The notes below the pieces were generated by a model, which saw only the letters and a list, made by a program, of their open reading frames with translations, searched no databases and had not been told where the DNA came from. A stretch of DNA of 41,068 nucleotides from Candidatus Scalindua sp. (GTDB taxonomy: Bacteria > Planctomycetota > Brocadiia > Brocadiales > Scalinduaceae), in assembly GCA_018670825.1 (NCBI GenBank), contig JABHIW010000086.1, positions 1 through 41,068 on the forward strand, given 5' to 3'. The position numbers and the translations under genes are program-made. Below, in pieces: positions 25,735 through 35,008 of this stretch; positions within the stretch are counted from its first letter, which is position 1, and every line of letters starts with the position of its first letter.

Positions 25735-27189
25735 CTATGGTGGTCCCAAAACCGTTGTTCCGCCAATCACTTGTTCTTCGTTAATAATTGCAACATCTGC
25801 ACCGTGACCAACGTCATCTTGTCCAACAGTAATAACTCTGTCACTCTCTTCGAGACCGGTTAATACTTCTACATAATTACCTTCCTTAAAGCCCAGTGTA
25901 ATTTTTGTCTTAAACGCCTTGGTCTCCACATAAAAACCAATATCTTTTATCTGTAATACTAGCGCATCATGATTATAGAAAGAGACCTTTTCGAACTCTT
26001 TACCTATATTTCCATTAAGAGTTTCTATTGCTTCAATGGTAATATTGTATATTGATTCATCTTCATGATTTCTGGAAATATCAACAATTTTCCCACTCAG
26101 TGATGAACTACCTCTATTTCCTTCGCTTATTGTGCTTTTTTGTCCACATACAGCACTGTCACCCACAGTCAATCCTTTAATCCCGTCAGAGTCCACACTC
26201 ATTACAACAAAGTCTTTCACAACAAATACCTCATCGGCTTCTGCCTCCATGATCAGCGCTTTCTTTGGTATTAACAGAGCATCCTGGTGTTGATCAACTA
26301 TCGTAAAAACAGAGACAAACATCCCCGGCCTCAAAGCTCCACCTAACAAGTCTTCCATTTCTATTGTTACCTTTACCGTACCACTTTCAGGGTCAACAAC
26401 AGGACTTACCATCGTTACTTTTCCCGTGAATTCTATGTCGGACATAAATTCTGAAATAACTCTGGCCATTTGTGCTTCTACTACCTTGTTAATATCCTTC
26501 TCCGGTATGTAAATCCTTGCCAGTATAGGATCAAAATCTGCAATTTCAAATACCATCTGGTCCTTCTCTACATTGTAGCCTTCTTCAATATTCCTTTCAA
26601 CAATGACACCATCAATGGGAGAGTCAATTGTAGTATATTCGTATTCCAACTGTTTTCTTTCAAGTTCTACCGTCGCAATCTCAAGTTGAAATTTTTTGTC
26701 TTCAAACTCTTCCTTGCTGATAATATTTTCTTTGAAATTATCCAAAGAATTCCTGTAAACCCTTTCAGCATTCTCTTTTTTCAATTTTCCTTCTCTGAGT
26801 GCTAACAAGGCTTCTTCATCATCAAGCTTCGCAAGTGGCATACCGGATTCTACGTGATCACCTTCTTCCACCAGGATGTTTAATACAATACCGGAAGTCT
26901 TAGCCTCTACATCAATCTGTTTCTCTGGTTCAAGAGTACAATTATTAACTAAGAAAATCTCAATATTACTCCTTTTAACCCGTATTGCTTCAACGGGGAC
27001 AGCCTCATAATCTTTCCTGTCACTTCCAGGATATGCATTATGTTCATTTTCAATTTTTGTATATTTCTTCGAATCATTAAGATGGGTATCAGGTACATCC
27101 TTCCAGACAGTTAGCTTCAACACCAGAAAAGTTACTGCCACGATACCTAAACAGATAAAGCCTATTCTGATGACGAATTTTGATTTCAT
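25735..27189 (-). CDS. RND periplasmic adaptor (HlyD/AcrA family) with an inserted segment
   Basis: The 484-residue protein has an N-terminal membrane anchor (9-27), a lipoyl half (about 93-122, IDVEAKTSGIVLNILVEEGD), a short alpha hairpin (about 125-182), the second lipoyl half (TTIDSPIDGVIVERNIEEG, 186-204), and a beta-barrel with LRPGMFVSVFTIV (286-298). It is the membrane-fusion partner of the downstream RND permease. Compared with usual adaptors, the membrane-proximal part is longer: after EVFVVKDF (320-327) about 95 residues intervene before FKTKITLGFKEGNYVEVLTG. The short hairpin suits RND partners. No outer-membrane factor gene follows. Confidence 0.93.
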   Translation of the reverse strand: MKSKFVIRIGFICLGIVAVTFLVLKLTVWKDVPDTHLNDSKKYTKIENEHNAYPGSDRKDYEAVPVEAIRVKRSNIEIFLVNNCTLEPEKQIDVEAKTSGIVLNILVEEGDHVESGMPLAKLDDEEALLALREGKLKKENAERVYRNSLDNFKENIISKEEFEDKKFQLEIATVELERKQLEYEYTTIDSPIDGVIVERNIEEGYNVEKDQMVFEIADFDPILARIYIPEKDINKVVEAQMARVISEFMSDIEFTGKVTMVSPVVDPESGTVKVTIEMEDLLGGALRPGMFVSVFTIVDQHQDALLIPKKALIMEAEADEVFVVKDFVVMSVDSDGIKGLTVGDSAVCGQKSTISEGNRGSSSLSGKIVDISRNHEDESIYNITIEAIETLNGNIGKEFEKVSFYNHDALVLQIKDIGFYVETKAFKTKITLGFKEGNYVEVLTGLEESDRVITVGQDDVGHGADVAIINEEQVIGGTTVLGPP

Positions 27190-27525
27190 AGTCCACTACC
27201 GTTGAAAAGAATTTAAGGATTTATAAGATAAAAGGCTAAGGCCTTAATTCCAGTAATGATTATACTTTTGGAGTTAACCCTTTAGGAATTTATTCAAATG
27301 TCAAAATGCTGATTTTAACATACCGTCTTAGCAATTCAATATCAAATAAGAGTGGAAACGTAAGTGAGTTGGTTTGGGACGAAATGGATATACGGAGAAT
27401 CATTATGAAAGCGAGTCAGTCAGGTACGCGATCACCTACCCACCCGGATGAATCCGTTCGCCAGCGGCAAGGCTGTTCTCACGGAGACATCCGACTTTAT
27501 CATTCAGGCTGGTAGCTAAGCCGCA
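27190..27525. other. Intergenic region with a GC-rich structured block
   Basis: The region lies between the end of clpX and the start of the adaptor gene. The half next to clpX (27410-27520) is markedly GC-richer than its surroundings and contains two dodecamers of like form, CGGATGAATCCG (27445-27456) and CGGAGACATCCG (27482-27493), each self-complementary. A 69-codon plus-strand frame crosses it, but its composition is not convincing as protein. It could be a dispersed repeat, a structured RNA or the 3' region of clpX mRNA. Confidence 0.4.
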
Positions 27526-28776
27526 TTATGCGCTTTTGCGGAGTTTTTTTGGTAGAAGAGGAGCTTCTCCTGCTACAACTTCTGGTGTCACTACATAAAC
27601 CGATCCTTCCCCTTCTGTAGGCAAATCAAACATGGCATCCAGCATAAAACTCTCAAAAATAGAACGCAATGCCCTGGCCCCCGTCTTTCGTTCCAGAGCC
27701 ATTTTGCTTATTTCCGCCAAAGCATCTTTTGGAAATTCTAAGACTGCATTTTCCATCTCAAAGATCTTTTTATACTGCTTGACGATCGCATTTTTAGGTT
27801 CCATCATAATCCTGATCAAATCATCCTGACAATGCGGCATCAGTGTCGTTAGTACATGAAGCCTGCCAACAAACTCCCGGATCATGCCATATTTGATTAT
27901 GTCATCCATTTTGATTTCAGAAAGAATTTCTCCGATAGATTTATTCTCTGCCAGATCCATCGTAGCACCAAACCCTATCGCCTTTTTGCCTATTCTTTTT
28001 CTTATTATTTCCTCTACACCACTAAAGGTCCCACCACAAATAAACAGAATATCCTTAGTATCCATTTGTATGTATTGCTGCTCGGGATGTTTCCTTCCGC
28101 CCTGTGGAGGCACATTGATAATAGACTGCTCAAACATTTTAAGCAGTGATTGCTGTACACCTTCACCGGAAACATCTCGCGTGATAGACGCACTTTGGTC
28201 CTTTCTGGCAATCTTGTCTATCTCATCTATATAGACAATCCCCTGCTGCGCTCGGTCCACATTAAAATCAGCATCCCTCAACAATCTTAAGAGTACGTTT
28301 TCAACATCCTCACCAACATAACCTGCTTCGGTAAAAGTAGTCGCGTCAGTAATAGCAAATGGTACATCAAGAATTCCCGCCAGTATTTTAACCAACAAGG
28401 TTTTTCCTGAACCTGTAGGCCCAACAAGAAGAACATTGCTTTTTTCCAGTTCCACACCATCGTCAGTAACTTCAGAAGCTAATCTTTTATAGTGATTATG
28501 AACCGCTACCGCTAATACTCTTTTTGCTCTTTCCTGCCCGATAATATATTCATCTAAACTTTCCTTGATATATACCGGAGTTGGTATTTCCCTCTTTATG
28601 TTAGTAGCGCTTTTTTCTTTATCTTTTTGTATTAGGGTGAAGCAAGCCTCAATGCATTCATTACAAATGTATACATTACGGTCACCCTGTATTAATCTTT
28701 TGACAACATTATAATTTCTGCCACAAAAGGAGCATGACATAGCCTTACCCTTCTTATCCTTGGCTTTTTTATCCAT
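27526..28776 (-). CDS. clpX: ATP-dependent Clp protease ATP-binding subunit ClpX
   Basis: The 416-residue protein is a complete ClpX. The N-terminal zinc-binding domain has Cys15, Cys18, Cys38 and Cys41. The AAA+ core has Walker A GPTGSGKT (119-126), the pore-1 loop GYVG (152-155), Walker B VYIDEIDK (181-188), the ClpP-binding IGF loop (267-269) and a sensor-2 GARALRS near the C-terminus. It unfolds tagged substrates and feeds them to ClpP. An AAAGGAG site lies eight bases before ATG 28776. No clpP or tig is next to it; the upstream gene in the same direction is the 710-residue protein, 140 bases away, which is unusual since clpX often follows clpP. Confidence 0.98.
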   Translation of the reverse strand: MDKKAKDKKGKAMSCSFCGRNYNVVKRLIQGDRNVYICNECIEACFTLIQKDKEKSATNIKREIPTPVYIKESLDEYIIGQERAKRVLAVAVHNHYKRLASEVTDDGVELEKSNVLLVGPTGSGKTLLVKILAGILDVPFAITDATTFTEAGYVGEDVENVLLRLLRDADFNVDRAQQGIVYIDEIDKIARKDQSASITRDVSGEGVQQSLLKMFEQSIINVPPQGGRKHPEQQYIQMDTKDILFICGGTFSGVEEIIRKRIGKKAIGFGATMDLAENKSIGEILSEIKMDDIIKYGMIREFVGRLHVLTTLMPHCQDDLIRIMMEPKNAIVKQYKKIFEMENAVLEFPKDALAEISKMALERKTGARALRSIFESFMLDAMFDLPTEGEGSVYVVTPEVVAGEAPLLPKKLRKSA

Positions 28777-28916
28777 TTCTCTTTCTCCTTTTATATGGCA
28801 TTTGTATTAAATGTATAAAATAAACGACATGCATGGTATCAAAAATCTATATCTAAATCCAGCATTTTTGGATTTCTTGAATCGACACTGTCCACTATTA
28901 TTCACCTGCATTCATA

Positions 28917-31049
28917 CTATGGATTTTCACCTGTAATAACGCTGGCGTTGCTAACTAACCGGTTAGCCCTCTCCTGTAGCTCTATAGCAAATGGATCTCC
29001 TTTTCGCAGAGCACTCTCAATCTTGTCAAGAATGTCATAATAAAGGGCCCAAGCTTTCTTCTCTCTTTCATACCTTTCCTTAAGTCCATTTCCGTCACCC
29101 ATGGATACTTCCCGGATGCTGGCGAGCAACCTTCGAGGCCCCGTCTCCAAAAGCGCGAAGCCTTTATATTCACTCTCTTCTTCCTTTGTGTCAAAGAATT
29201 CAGCCGCCTTAAGTGAAAGACGAAGGTAAGCAAGGTTTTGAGGAAGTGGGCTTACAAAGCTTCCCGTAAAAGGTCCGATTATACTTTTGATATCATCTAT
29301 ATCCGATGAAAGTATCCTGGCATAATTGGAGAAGAATAATATCCTCTCGTAATCACCGACAATCTTTCCTATGGCAGCAGCCTTGATAGCTTCTTCGGCA
29401 AAAGCATGTTTATCGTGTCTCATAATTAAACCATCTTTATGTAAATATCTCAGCGCCGGCCCTCCATCTCCGGGAAGTAAGGCAGACAGAAGGTAAGCCT
29501 GGTCTTCTGCCCTTCCTATAAAGACAGGAGTAAAAGGACGGTACTTCCTCAAGGCCTCGATTAAAATCCCATTAGTCCCACCCGTTACATGTATCCTTGA
29601 TATACACGAATTATTGCCATCAATATCTCCCTTATCATACCTTGTCATCATCTCAGAAACAGTGGATAAGGCCTGTGGTATCCTACTACAGAACACACTA
29701 TCTTCTCCCCTGAAAGGTGGAGATGGATATGTTACGTCCGGGGTAAAAAGTGAAATATCTATATCCTTTTCATTTACCAAAGCACCCGCTAACATCCCCA
29801 GATAAACAGGATGTCCTTCTGAATCAATACCTTCCGCACCCCAGAGAGGAGACATCAGGTGCTGAAATGCTGTCTTTCCCGTTTCCTCAAGCAGCTTCTC
29901 CTGTGGAAATACCTGGTCAAGATCAATCTTAAATGTAGCTTTCTTATCAGGATCTACAAAGACTTGCCAGAAGGCGGTTATAGCCTTGAGAAAGCTGTAG
30001 TGTCTTCCATATTTCCCATTAACACCCACAACTTCTCTTAAAAGAGCTGATGCATCCTTTATATTACTAAAATACCTGTTTGCTGCAGGAACGAGAACCT
30101 CATGTATTAATCCGGCTGTTTCCGCCTCCGTAAAAAGGTATACCTTGAGTCCCGGTAAGCCATGGGCCTTTTCCAACTCGTACTCAGTATACTCCTTCAC
30201 AATTCCCTGCAACCCCTCGTGTGTAACAGAGGCTGACAGTATGACCGTTAACTCATCTTCTTCAGATACATTCTTCAATTTTTTCTCATAGAGAAATGAC
30301 TCTGACAGATGATGAAGGCCATAGAGAATTTCATTCCTATCCGGTTCGACACCTATCTGAACGGGGTGATCATACCAGAAGGCCTGATCCTCATGTACTA
30401 CTTCTTCAAGGGCATTCCACAAACTTGGTTTTATGCCAAGTTCGTCAAATCTTTTTCCGGCTGGCGGAATAGTTAAAAGAGCATTTGCTGTAAAAACAAC
30501 CTCTTGCGGAACATTTTTTACCGGTTTGGAATTAAGATTGGTTATCTCTACTTTACGCGTACTTCTCAGAATCTTTGTCTGAGATTCTTTATTACTTAGG
30601 ACATTCGATGCTTCGGGATGGAATAGTTTCCAAACGCCCTCCTGAATTGTTTGAGAAAATGAAAGAGATTCTTCTTGTTGCGCTAATTCTCCTCTTAATT
30701 CATCTACCCTCTCTACGCTGTTATTACTATTAGAATAGAAATCCTGGAACTCTTTTAACAAGAAATCAAGCCCTTCTCTATAAAATATAACAAGATTTGT
30801 CCAGAGGGGATCATTCTCCATCTCTTCCAGATACTCCACGGCCGCAGTATATCTGGAATGTTTATCTCCCGAAAGAGAGATCAAAAATGCGGCATTAATG
30901 TTTCTGGGAACTGCAACCCGGCAATTATCCTCCGGCTGAAATTGCTCTACAATATTTATTCCACAAATTCCATCTTTTGATCCATTACCTATAAGACAAC
31001 TCAGAATATCATGATAGGCCGTTTTTATATTGTCTGAAGAAAGCACCAT
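28917..31049 (-). CDS. 710-residue protein with glycosyltransferase-like motifs
   Basis: No family name is certain. The C-terminal half resembles a GT-A glycosyltransferase. KATFKIDLDQVF (370-381) carries a DxD motif (Asp376, Asp378) after a hydrophobic strand. It is followed by SPLWGAEGIDSEGHPVYLGMLAGAL, then by FIGRAEDQAYLLS (510-522) with an acidic ED pair (515-516) like the catalytic region of several GT-A families, and by MRHDKH with His545 and His548 as possible metal ligands. A conserved-looking GGTNG precedes the ED motif. Residues 1-200 are helical and charged. There is no signal peptide or membrane segment, so it should be cytoplasmic. It precedes clpX by 140 bases and is divergent from the Yip1-like gene. 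The sugar donor and acceptor are unknown, and the assignment rests on motif reading only. Confidence 0.6.
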   Translation of the reverse strand: MVLSSDNIKTAYHDILSCLIGNGSKDGICGINIVEQFQPEDNCRVAVPRNINAAFLISLSGDKHSRYTAAVEYLEEMENDPLWTNLVIFYREGLDFLLKEFQDFYSNSNNSVERVDELRGELAQQEESLSFSQTIQEGVWKLFHPEASNVLSNKESQTKILRSTRKVEITNLNSKPVKNVPQEVVFTANALLTIPPAGKRFDELGIKPSLWNALEEVVHEDQAFWYDHPVQIGVEPDRNEILYGLHHLSESFLYEKKLKNVSEEDELTVILSASVTHEGLQGIVKEYTEYELEKAHGLPGLKVYLFTEAETAGLIHEVLVPAANRYFSNIKDASALLREVVGVNGKYGRHYSFLKAITAFWQVFVDPDKKATFKIDLDQVFPQEKLLEETGKTAFQHLMSPLWGAEGIDSEGHPVYLGMLAGALVNEKDIDISLFTPDVTYPSPPFRGEDSVFCSRIPQALSTVSEMMTRYDKGDIDGNNSCISRIHVTGGTNGILIEALRKYRPFTPVFIGRAEDQAYLLSALLPGDGGPALRYLHKDGLIMRHDKHAFAEEAIKAAAIGKIVGDYERILFFSNYARILSSDIDDIKSIIGPFTGSFVSPLPQNLAYLRLSLKAAEFFDTKEEESEYKGFALLETGPRRLLASIREVSMGDGNGLKERYEREKKAWALYYDILDKIESALRKGDPFAIELQERANRLVSNASVITGENP

Positions 31050-31443
31050 TTATTTAACTCTTTTTTATTAAAAACCAAGCAAGCTCTTCCAACAACTTTT
31101 GGTCGCTGCATAATTTGTATAATTAGAATAACGTTATAATATGGCATTTAATTATAACTCACAACAAAAAAGATTAAGCAGGAAAACGATAACAACTTGA
31201 ATAAAGCACGTATGGCATATTATTCATTGGCAATAACACTAATGATTTGATATAAGTTATGTCTTTTATTATGTAATTAGTTTTTGGTTGAGGTAAGCTA
31301 CTTACTTAATAGAATACGGAGGCTGTTTGCCCGTCTGCCATTTGATAGGCAAGGGAAACGATCCTACACACAAAACTTAAATTTTATTCTCTGCAACGAA
31401 GTTATTCTCAGGCAGCACATCTTTTGTCCAGATAAGGGAAAAA
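31050..31443. other. Divergent intergenic region with a hairpin
   Basis: These 394 bases separate the 710-residue protein (minus) and the Yip1-like gene (plus) and should contain both promoters. The left part is AT-rich. The right part holds a two-tier hairpin (31325-31359), listed separately. No ORF of note. Confidence 0.5.
31325..31359 (+). promoter_or_regulatory. Two-tier hairpin in the leader of the Yip1-like gene
   Basis: GTTTGCCC (31325-31332) pairs with GGGAAAC (31353-31359), leaving one unpaired G, and inside it TGCC (31336-31339) pairs with GGCA (31348-31351) around an eight-base loop. It lies about 85 bases before ATG 31444, so it may be part of the 5' leader. It does not match a riboswitch class I know. 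Confidence 0.3.
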
Positions 31444-31980
31444 ATGAGTGGTAGTTTCATAAATCGAATTATTCGGGCTGCAAAGCTTGATATCCACCTT
31501 TATGAAGAAGTTGAGGCGGATGCAAGTGCAATGCGTCAGGCTATGCTGGTCGTAATTCTTTCTGGCATTGCTGCTGGTGTTGGAAGCATATCAAGAGGAG
31601 GAGCGCTAGGGGTTGCAATGGGTACCATCATGGGATTGGTAGGATGGTACATTTGGGCATTTATAATATTTTTTATAGGCACTAAACTCTTACCGGAACC
31701 TCAAACCAAATCTAATATTGGAGAATTATTGAGAACAATCGGATTTGCAAGTGCACCAGGATTGATTCGTGTATTTGGCGTTTTCCCAGGAGTAGAAAAA
31801 CTTGTTTTCCCGGTTGCTACTGTCTGGATGTTAGTTGCAATGATTATTGCCGTGAGACAGGCGCTTGATTACAAAGGAACTGTACGTGCTGTCATCGTTT
31901 GTATAATGGGCTTATTTGTCCAGATTGCAATCCTTTTGACAATTTTCTCCTTCTTCAAAGTTTTACCAAAACCTGTTTAA
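31444..31980 (+). CDS. Yip1-family membrane protein
   Basis: The 178-residue protein begins with a short amphipathic stretch (FINRIIRAAKLDIHLYEEVEAD) and then has about five membrane segments at roughly 31-48, 52-80, 100-115, 120-140 and 148-170. The RTIGFASAPGLIRVFGVFPGVE loop and the ALDYKGTVRAV segment near the end are typical of bacterial Yip1-domain proteins. Their function is not known; they are integral inner-membrane proteins. A purine-rich AAGGGAAAAA precedes the ATG. It ends 31 bases before the OmpH/Skp-like gene in the same direction, so the two are probably one transcript. Confidence 0.8.
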   Translation: MSGSFINRIIRAAKLDIHLYEEVEADASAMRQAMLVVILSGIAAGVGSISRGGALGVAMGTIMGLVGWYIWAFIIFFIGTKLLPEPQTKSNIGELLRTIGFASAPGLIRVFGVFPGVEKLVFPVATVWMLVAMIIAVRQALDYKGTVRAVIVCIMGLFVQIAILLTIFSFFKVLPKPV

Positions 31981-32011
31981 ATTTTATTCTTATGAAAGGT
32001 GATTAAAAATC

Positions 32012-32635
32012 ATGAACAAAAAATCTATTAAATATCGAATTTTAACAATTTTCCTCTGCTCTATTGCATGCGTTGTCGCCTTTAAAAGCATGCCGCAGGA
32101 TGTTGTTGCGGAAGAACTCAAGATCGGCATTGTTGACATAAACGAAATATTTGACAAATATGACAAGAGGACTGATCTTGATCAGGAACTAAAGGAGACT
32201 GAAGCAGAATTTAAAAAGGAAATAGAGAGCAAAAAGAAAATAATGATTGACCTAAACGAAGAGACACAGTTACTGGATCTGGGAAGTGAAACCAGAAATG
32301 AAAATATGGAAATACTGGAAAGAAAAAACGTAGAACTTGAAGGGTATGCTAAATTTGCGGAACAGCAACTCACGAAGAAATACAAAGATGCCTTTGAAAA
32401 AATCTATGAAGAGATAGTTAAAGAAGTTGATTCTTTTGGCAAGGAAAAAAATTACAGTGTTATCATAAAGAAAGAAAAGCCAAACTTACAAAGTAACCAG
32501 CTTTCTGATCTTCAGTTTAAGATTGGAATCAGGACTGTCTTGTATAATTCAAGCGAAATTGATGTTACACCAAACATAACAGAACGTATAAACGCGCGTT
32601 ACCAAAAGGAAAAAAACGCAAGCGCTGGAAAATAA
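32012..32635 (+). CDS. OmpH/Skp-like periplasmic chaperone
   Basis: The 207-residue protein has a signal sequence (about 1-34) and then the family's start strand KIGIVDINEIFDKYDK. A long charged coiled coil follows (about 50-150), and a C-terminal strand region includes EKNYSVIIKKEK. Skp-type trimers hold unfolded outer-membrane proteins in the periplasm. It is slightly longer than E. coli Skp. An AAAGGTGAT site precedes ATG 32012 at reasonable spacing. It is the last gene of the pair with the Yip1-like protein; bamA is not nearby as it often is. Confidence 0.85.
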   Translation: MNKKSIKYRILTIFLCSIACVVAFKSMPQDVVAEELKIGIVDINEIFDKYDKRTDLDQELKETEAEFKKEIESKKKIMIDLNEETQLLDLGSETRNENMEILERKNVELEGYAKFAEQQLTKKYKDAFEKIYEEIVKEVDSFGKEKNYSVIIKKEKPNLQSNQLSDLQFKIGIRTVLYNSSEIDVTPNITERINARYQKEKNASAGK

Positions 32636-32884
32636 GACGAGGATGAAACAAAATAAAGTTCCCCCCCGTAACAATAAAAGTTATGGGGGGAGGACACCCC
32701 TCTAAAACCTTCAGCATACAGCACGCATACCCAGAACATATTTTTACATGATAATCCCCCCCACACCACCTTTAGATTGATATTGAGGTTTTTCGATCTA
32801 TAACATGATGTCCGGTAGACACTCGCAAGTTCGCGCCACTGAGTCTGGAAGTAATACGATAAAACATCTATTTTTACCAAACAA
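32636..32884. other. Convergent intergenic region
   Basis: Short region between the OmpH-like gene and the acyl-activating enzyme, which converge. It holds a strong hairpin just after the OmpH-like gene, listed as a terminator; the rest is a GC-mixed stretch with no ORF. Confidence 0.5.
32662..32690. terminator. Strong stem-loop between convergent genes
   Basis: CCCCCCGTAAC (32662-32672) pairs with GTTATGGGGGG (32680-32690), an eleven-pair stem with one G-T wobble and a seven-base AATAAAA loop. In the plus direction no T-run follows. In the minus direction the hairpin is followed by GAACTTTATTTTG, moderately T-rich. It could stop transcripts from either side. Confidence 0.5.
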
Positions 32885-34423
32885 TCAGACTGCCTGTGCA
32901 AATCTCTCTACCGCTATCGTTTTAATACTTTTGTAATCAACTTTACCTGATGGAAGCATGGGAATGGAGTCGATTGACAGGTAATGATCAGGTTGAGATA
33001 ACTTTGGCAAACCGGCTTGATCAAGCCCTCTATTAAGTAAAATTTTATCCGGAGTTTCATCAACAACAAAAGCAACCAGTTGTTCACCTTTTTGTGCGTG
33101 AGGGATGTTCGTGACGGCACAGCTTCTTTTTTCATTCTCAGTATGCTGGTCCAATACATGTGACAATTTATCTTCAATAGGTGTCAAGGGGATCATCTCA
33201 CCCCCTATCTTCGCAAATCTTTTAAGACGATCAGTGATATATAAAAATCCATTTTCGAATTTTCCTATATCACCGGTAATATAAAAACCGTCAGTAAATG
33301 CCTGATTGGTTAATTCAGGTTCTTTATAATATCCACTCATAACATTTGGACCTTTGATGAGTATTAAACCCTCTTCACCCGGTTGAAGCTCTTCATAAGT
33401 TCCAGTATTCACTATTTTACATTGAATATTCGGCATGAGTCTTCCCACGCTTCCATGACAAAAATCATTCGGATAATTCACCGTAATACAAGAACAGCTT
33501 TCAGTAACCCCATAGGCTTCAAAAATGGTTATTCCCAGTTTCTCATTGAATTTTTTTCTGACGCTTTCATTTAACTTTTCCGCTCCCGCGAATGCCAGAC
33601 GAACACTCGAAACCTGTTCCCTCTTCCACCTTTTCATAAACCCTCTATAAAGTGTACTAGTTCCTAAAAGCATGGTAACACGATATTTGTGAACAATTTT
33701 TCCAAGTCTTTCATAATCAGTTGGATTTGGATGAAAAACGGCCCCCATCCCCATTATTAAAGGCAACCAGAGACATACAACAAAACCAAAAACATGAAAA
33801 AACGGTAAGGTGCCTAACACCTTGTCTTCCGGATTTGGTTGAAAAACAGTACTGAAAGCCTGGATACTCATGTAAATATTCTTGTTTGTTAGAGGAACAC
33901 CTTTTGGATGGGATTCTGAACCAGAAGTAAATAGTATTATGGCGGTCTTATCAGGTGCATTAATCTCTTTATATTTTTGAATTAGAGACTGGCTCGACTT
34001 AATCTTACAGGAGAAATAAGTAAACAGTTTTTCCAGCTTTGATGTTTTTTCCTTTATATCTTCAATAAACACCATCCTCGGGTCTTCGACAATCTCCGCC
34101 TTTTGAATAAACACTCTTGAGGTAAAAATTGTTTTTATATCACAGGTGTTCATAACACAATCCTGCTCTTCTTTGCCTGCTATGAAATTCAGACCAACGG
34201 GGGTTTTCCCTGACAATGTTGTGGCAATAAATGCCAAAGCCCCTCCTACAGATGCAGGAAAAACAAGGGCTATGTTTTCACCTTCAAAGTTGCGAACATG
34301 TTTGGACAGTAGAATACCGGCAGTAAGTGTCTGGCCGAATGTAAGGGACAACCCGGTAGAGTCTTCCTGGACGATTTTATTAAAATTCTTTTTTGCAGTC
34401 TTAATGAAGCTTTCTATAATCAT
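32885..34423 (-). CDS. AMP-binding acyl-ACP/acyl-CoA synthetase, Aas-like
   Basis: The 512-residue enzyme has the adenylate-forming family motifs in order: the P-loop ILFTSGSESHPKGVPLTNKN (163-182), the adenine-binding region FEAYGVTESCS, YITGDIG with the ribose-binding Asp, and RLKRFAKIGGEMIPLTPIE in the hinge. A lysine near the C-terminus (LPSGKVDYK) is the catalytic lysine. The RFAKIGGEMIPL segment closely resembles the acyl-ACP synthetase half of Aas, so fatty-acid activation for phospholipid recycling is the best guess. The acyltransferase half is absent. It lies 31 bases downstream of the rhodanese gene in the same direction. Confidence 0.88.
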   Translation of the reverse strand: MIIESFIKTAKKNFNKIVQEDSTGLSLTFGQTLTAGILLSKHVRNFEGENIALVFPASVGGALAFIATTLSGKTPVGLNFIAGKEEQDCVMNTCDIKTIFTSRVFIQKAEIVEDPRMVFIEDIKEKTSKLEKLFTYFSCKIKSSQSLIQKYKEINAPDKTAIILFTSGSESHPKGVPLTNKNIYMSIQAFSTVFQPNPEDKVLGTLPFFHVFGFVVCLWLPLIMGMGAVFHPNPTDYERLGKIVHKYRVTMLLGTSTLYRGFMKRWKREQVSSVRLAFAGAEKLNESVRKKFNEKLGITIFEAYGVTESCSCITVNYPNDFCHGSVGRLMPNIQCKIVNTGTYEELQPGEEGLILIKGPNVMSGYYKEPELTNQAFTDGFYITGDIGKFENGFLYITDRLKRFAKIGGEMIPLTPIEDKLSHVLDQHTENEKRSCAVTNIPHAQKGEQLVAFVVDETPDKILLNRGLDQAGLPKLSQPDHYLSIDSIPMLPSGKVDYKSIKTIAVERFAQAV

Positions 34424-34454
34424 ATATTTTAACGTTCTCTAATTCAATAAGTGT

Positions 34455-34856
34455 TCATTCTACAACATCAAAACCTTTTTCTATCCATGATTCAATTCCA
34501 CCTATCATATTATAGACATGCTTATGTCCCTTCGATGAAAACAATTCGCAAGCCGTCTTGCTTCTATTACCGTTATGACAATATACTAAAATAGTTTGCT
34601 CCCTTTCGATCTCATTCATTTTTTCTGTCAGGATCATGATCGGGATAAGAACGGCATCCTTAATATGAGACCTAGCATATTCTCCACCTGTTCTTACGTC
34701 AAGGACAAGATCCACCTTGTTGTTATTCTGTTCACTCATCATATACTGCGCTTCAGATACGGAAACATTATTAAAGATTTCCCGCGCAAATGATTCGGAT
34801 ATAAAAATCCCGTAAGACAAAACAACCAGACATACAACCATTTGAAATATTCTCAT
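34455..34856 (-). CDS. Periplasmic single-domain rhodanese
   Basis: The 133-residue protein has a signal peptide (about 1-24, cleavage near SFA/RE) and one rhodanese domain. The start strand VDLVLDVRTGGEYARSHIKDAV is followed by the active-site loop YCHNGNRSK with catalytic Cys93 in a C-x-x-G-x-R-S form. Such proteins carry a cysteine persulfide and move sulfane sulfur to thiols or cyanide. A GAGGA site precedes ATG 34856. It lies between the acyl-activating enzyme and cysS in the same direction, about 150 bases from cysS. Its in vivo partner is unknown. Confidence 0.9.
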   Translation of the reverse strand: MRIFQMVVCLVVLSYGIFISESFAREIFNNVSVSEAQYMMSEQNNNKVDLVLDVRTGGEYARSHIKDAVLIPIMILTEKMNEIEREQTILVYCHNGNRSKTACELFSSKGHKHVYNMIGGIESWIEKGFDVVE

Positions 34857-35008
34857 TTTTTCCTCATATAACTTTGTAGTCCACTATAAAATACTCAAGA
34901 AAAATTAAAACAAAATATAGCCTAATTCTCATTCAAATCAAAAACAGATTTGACCTCCATTCTTTCAGTAAAATAAAGCCTATGTTTAACAATAGGGCAA
35001 ATTATTGT

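Noticed and set aside
27306-27515. 69-codon plus-strand frame across the GC-rich block next to clpX
   Set aside because: Composition follows the palindromic DNA rather than a protein pattern; kept as a structured block instead.
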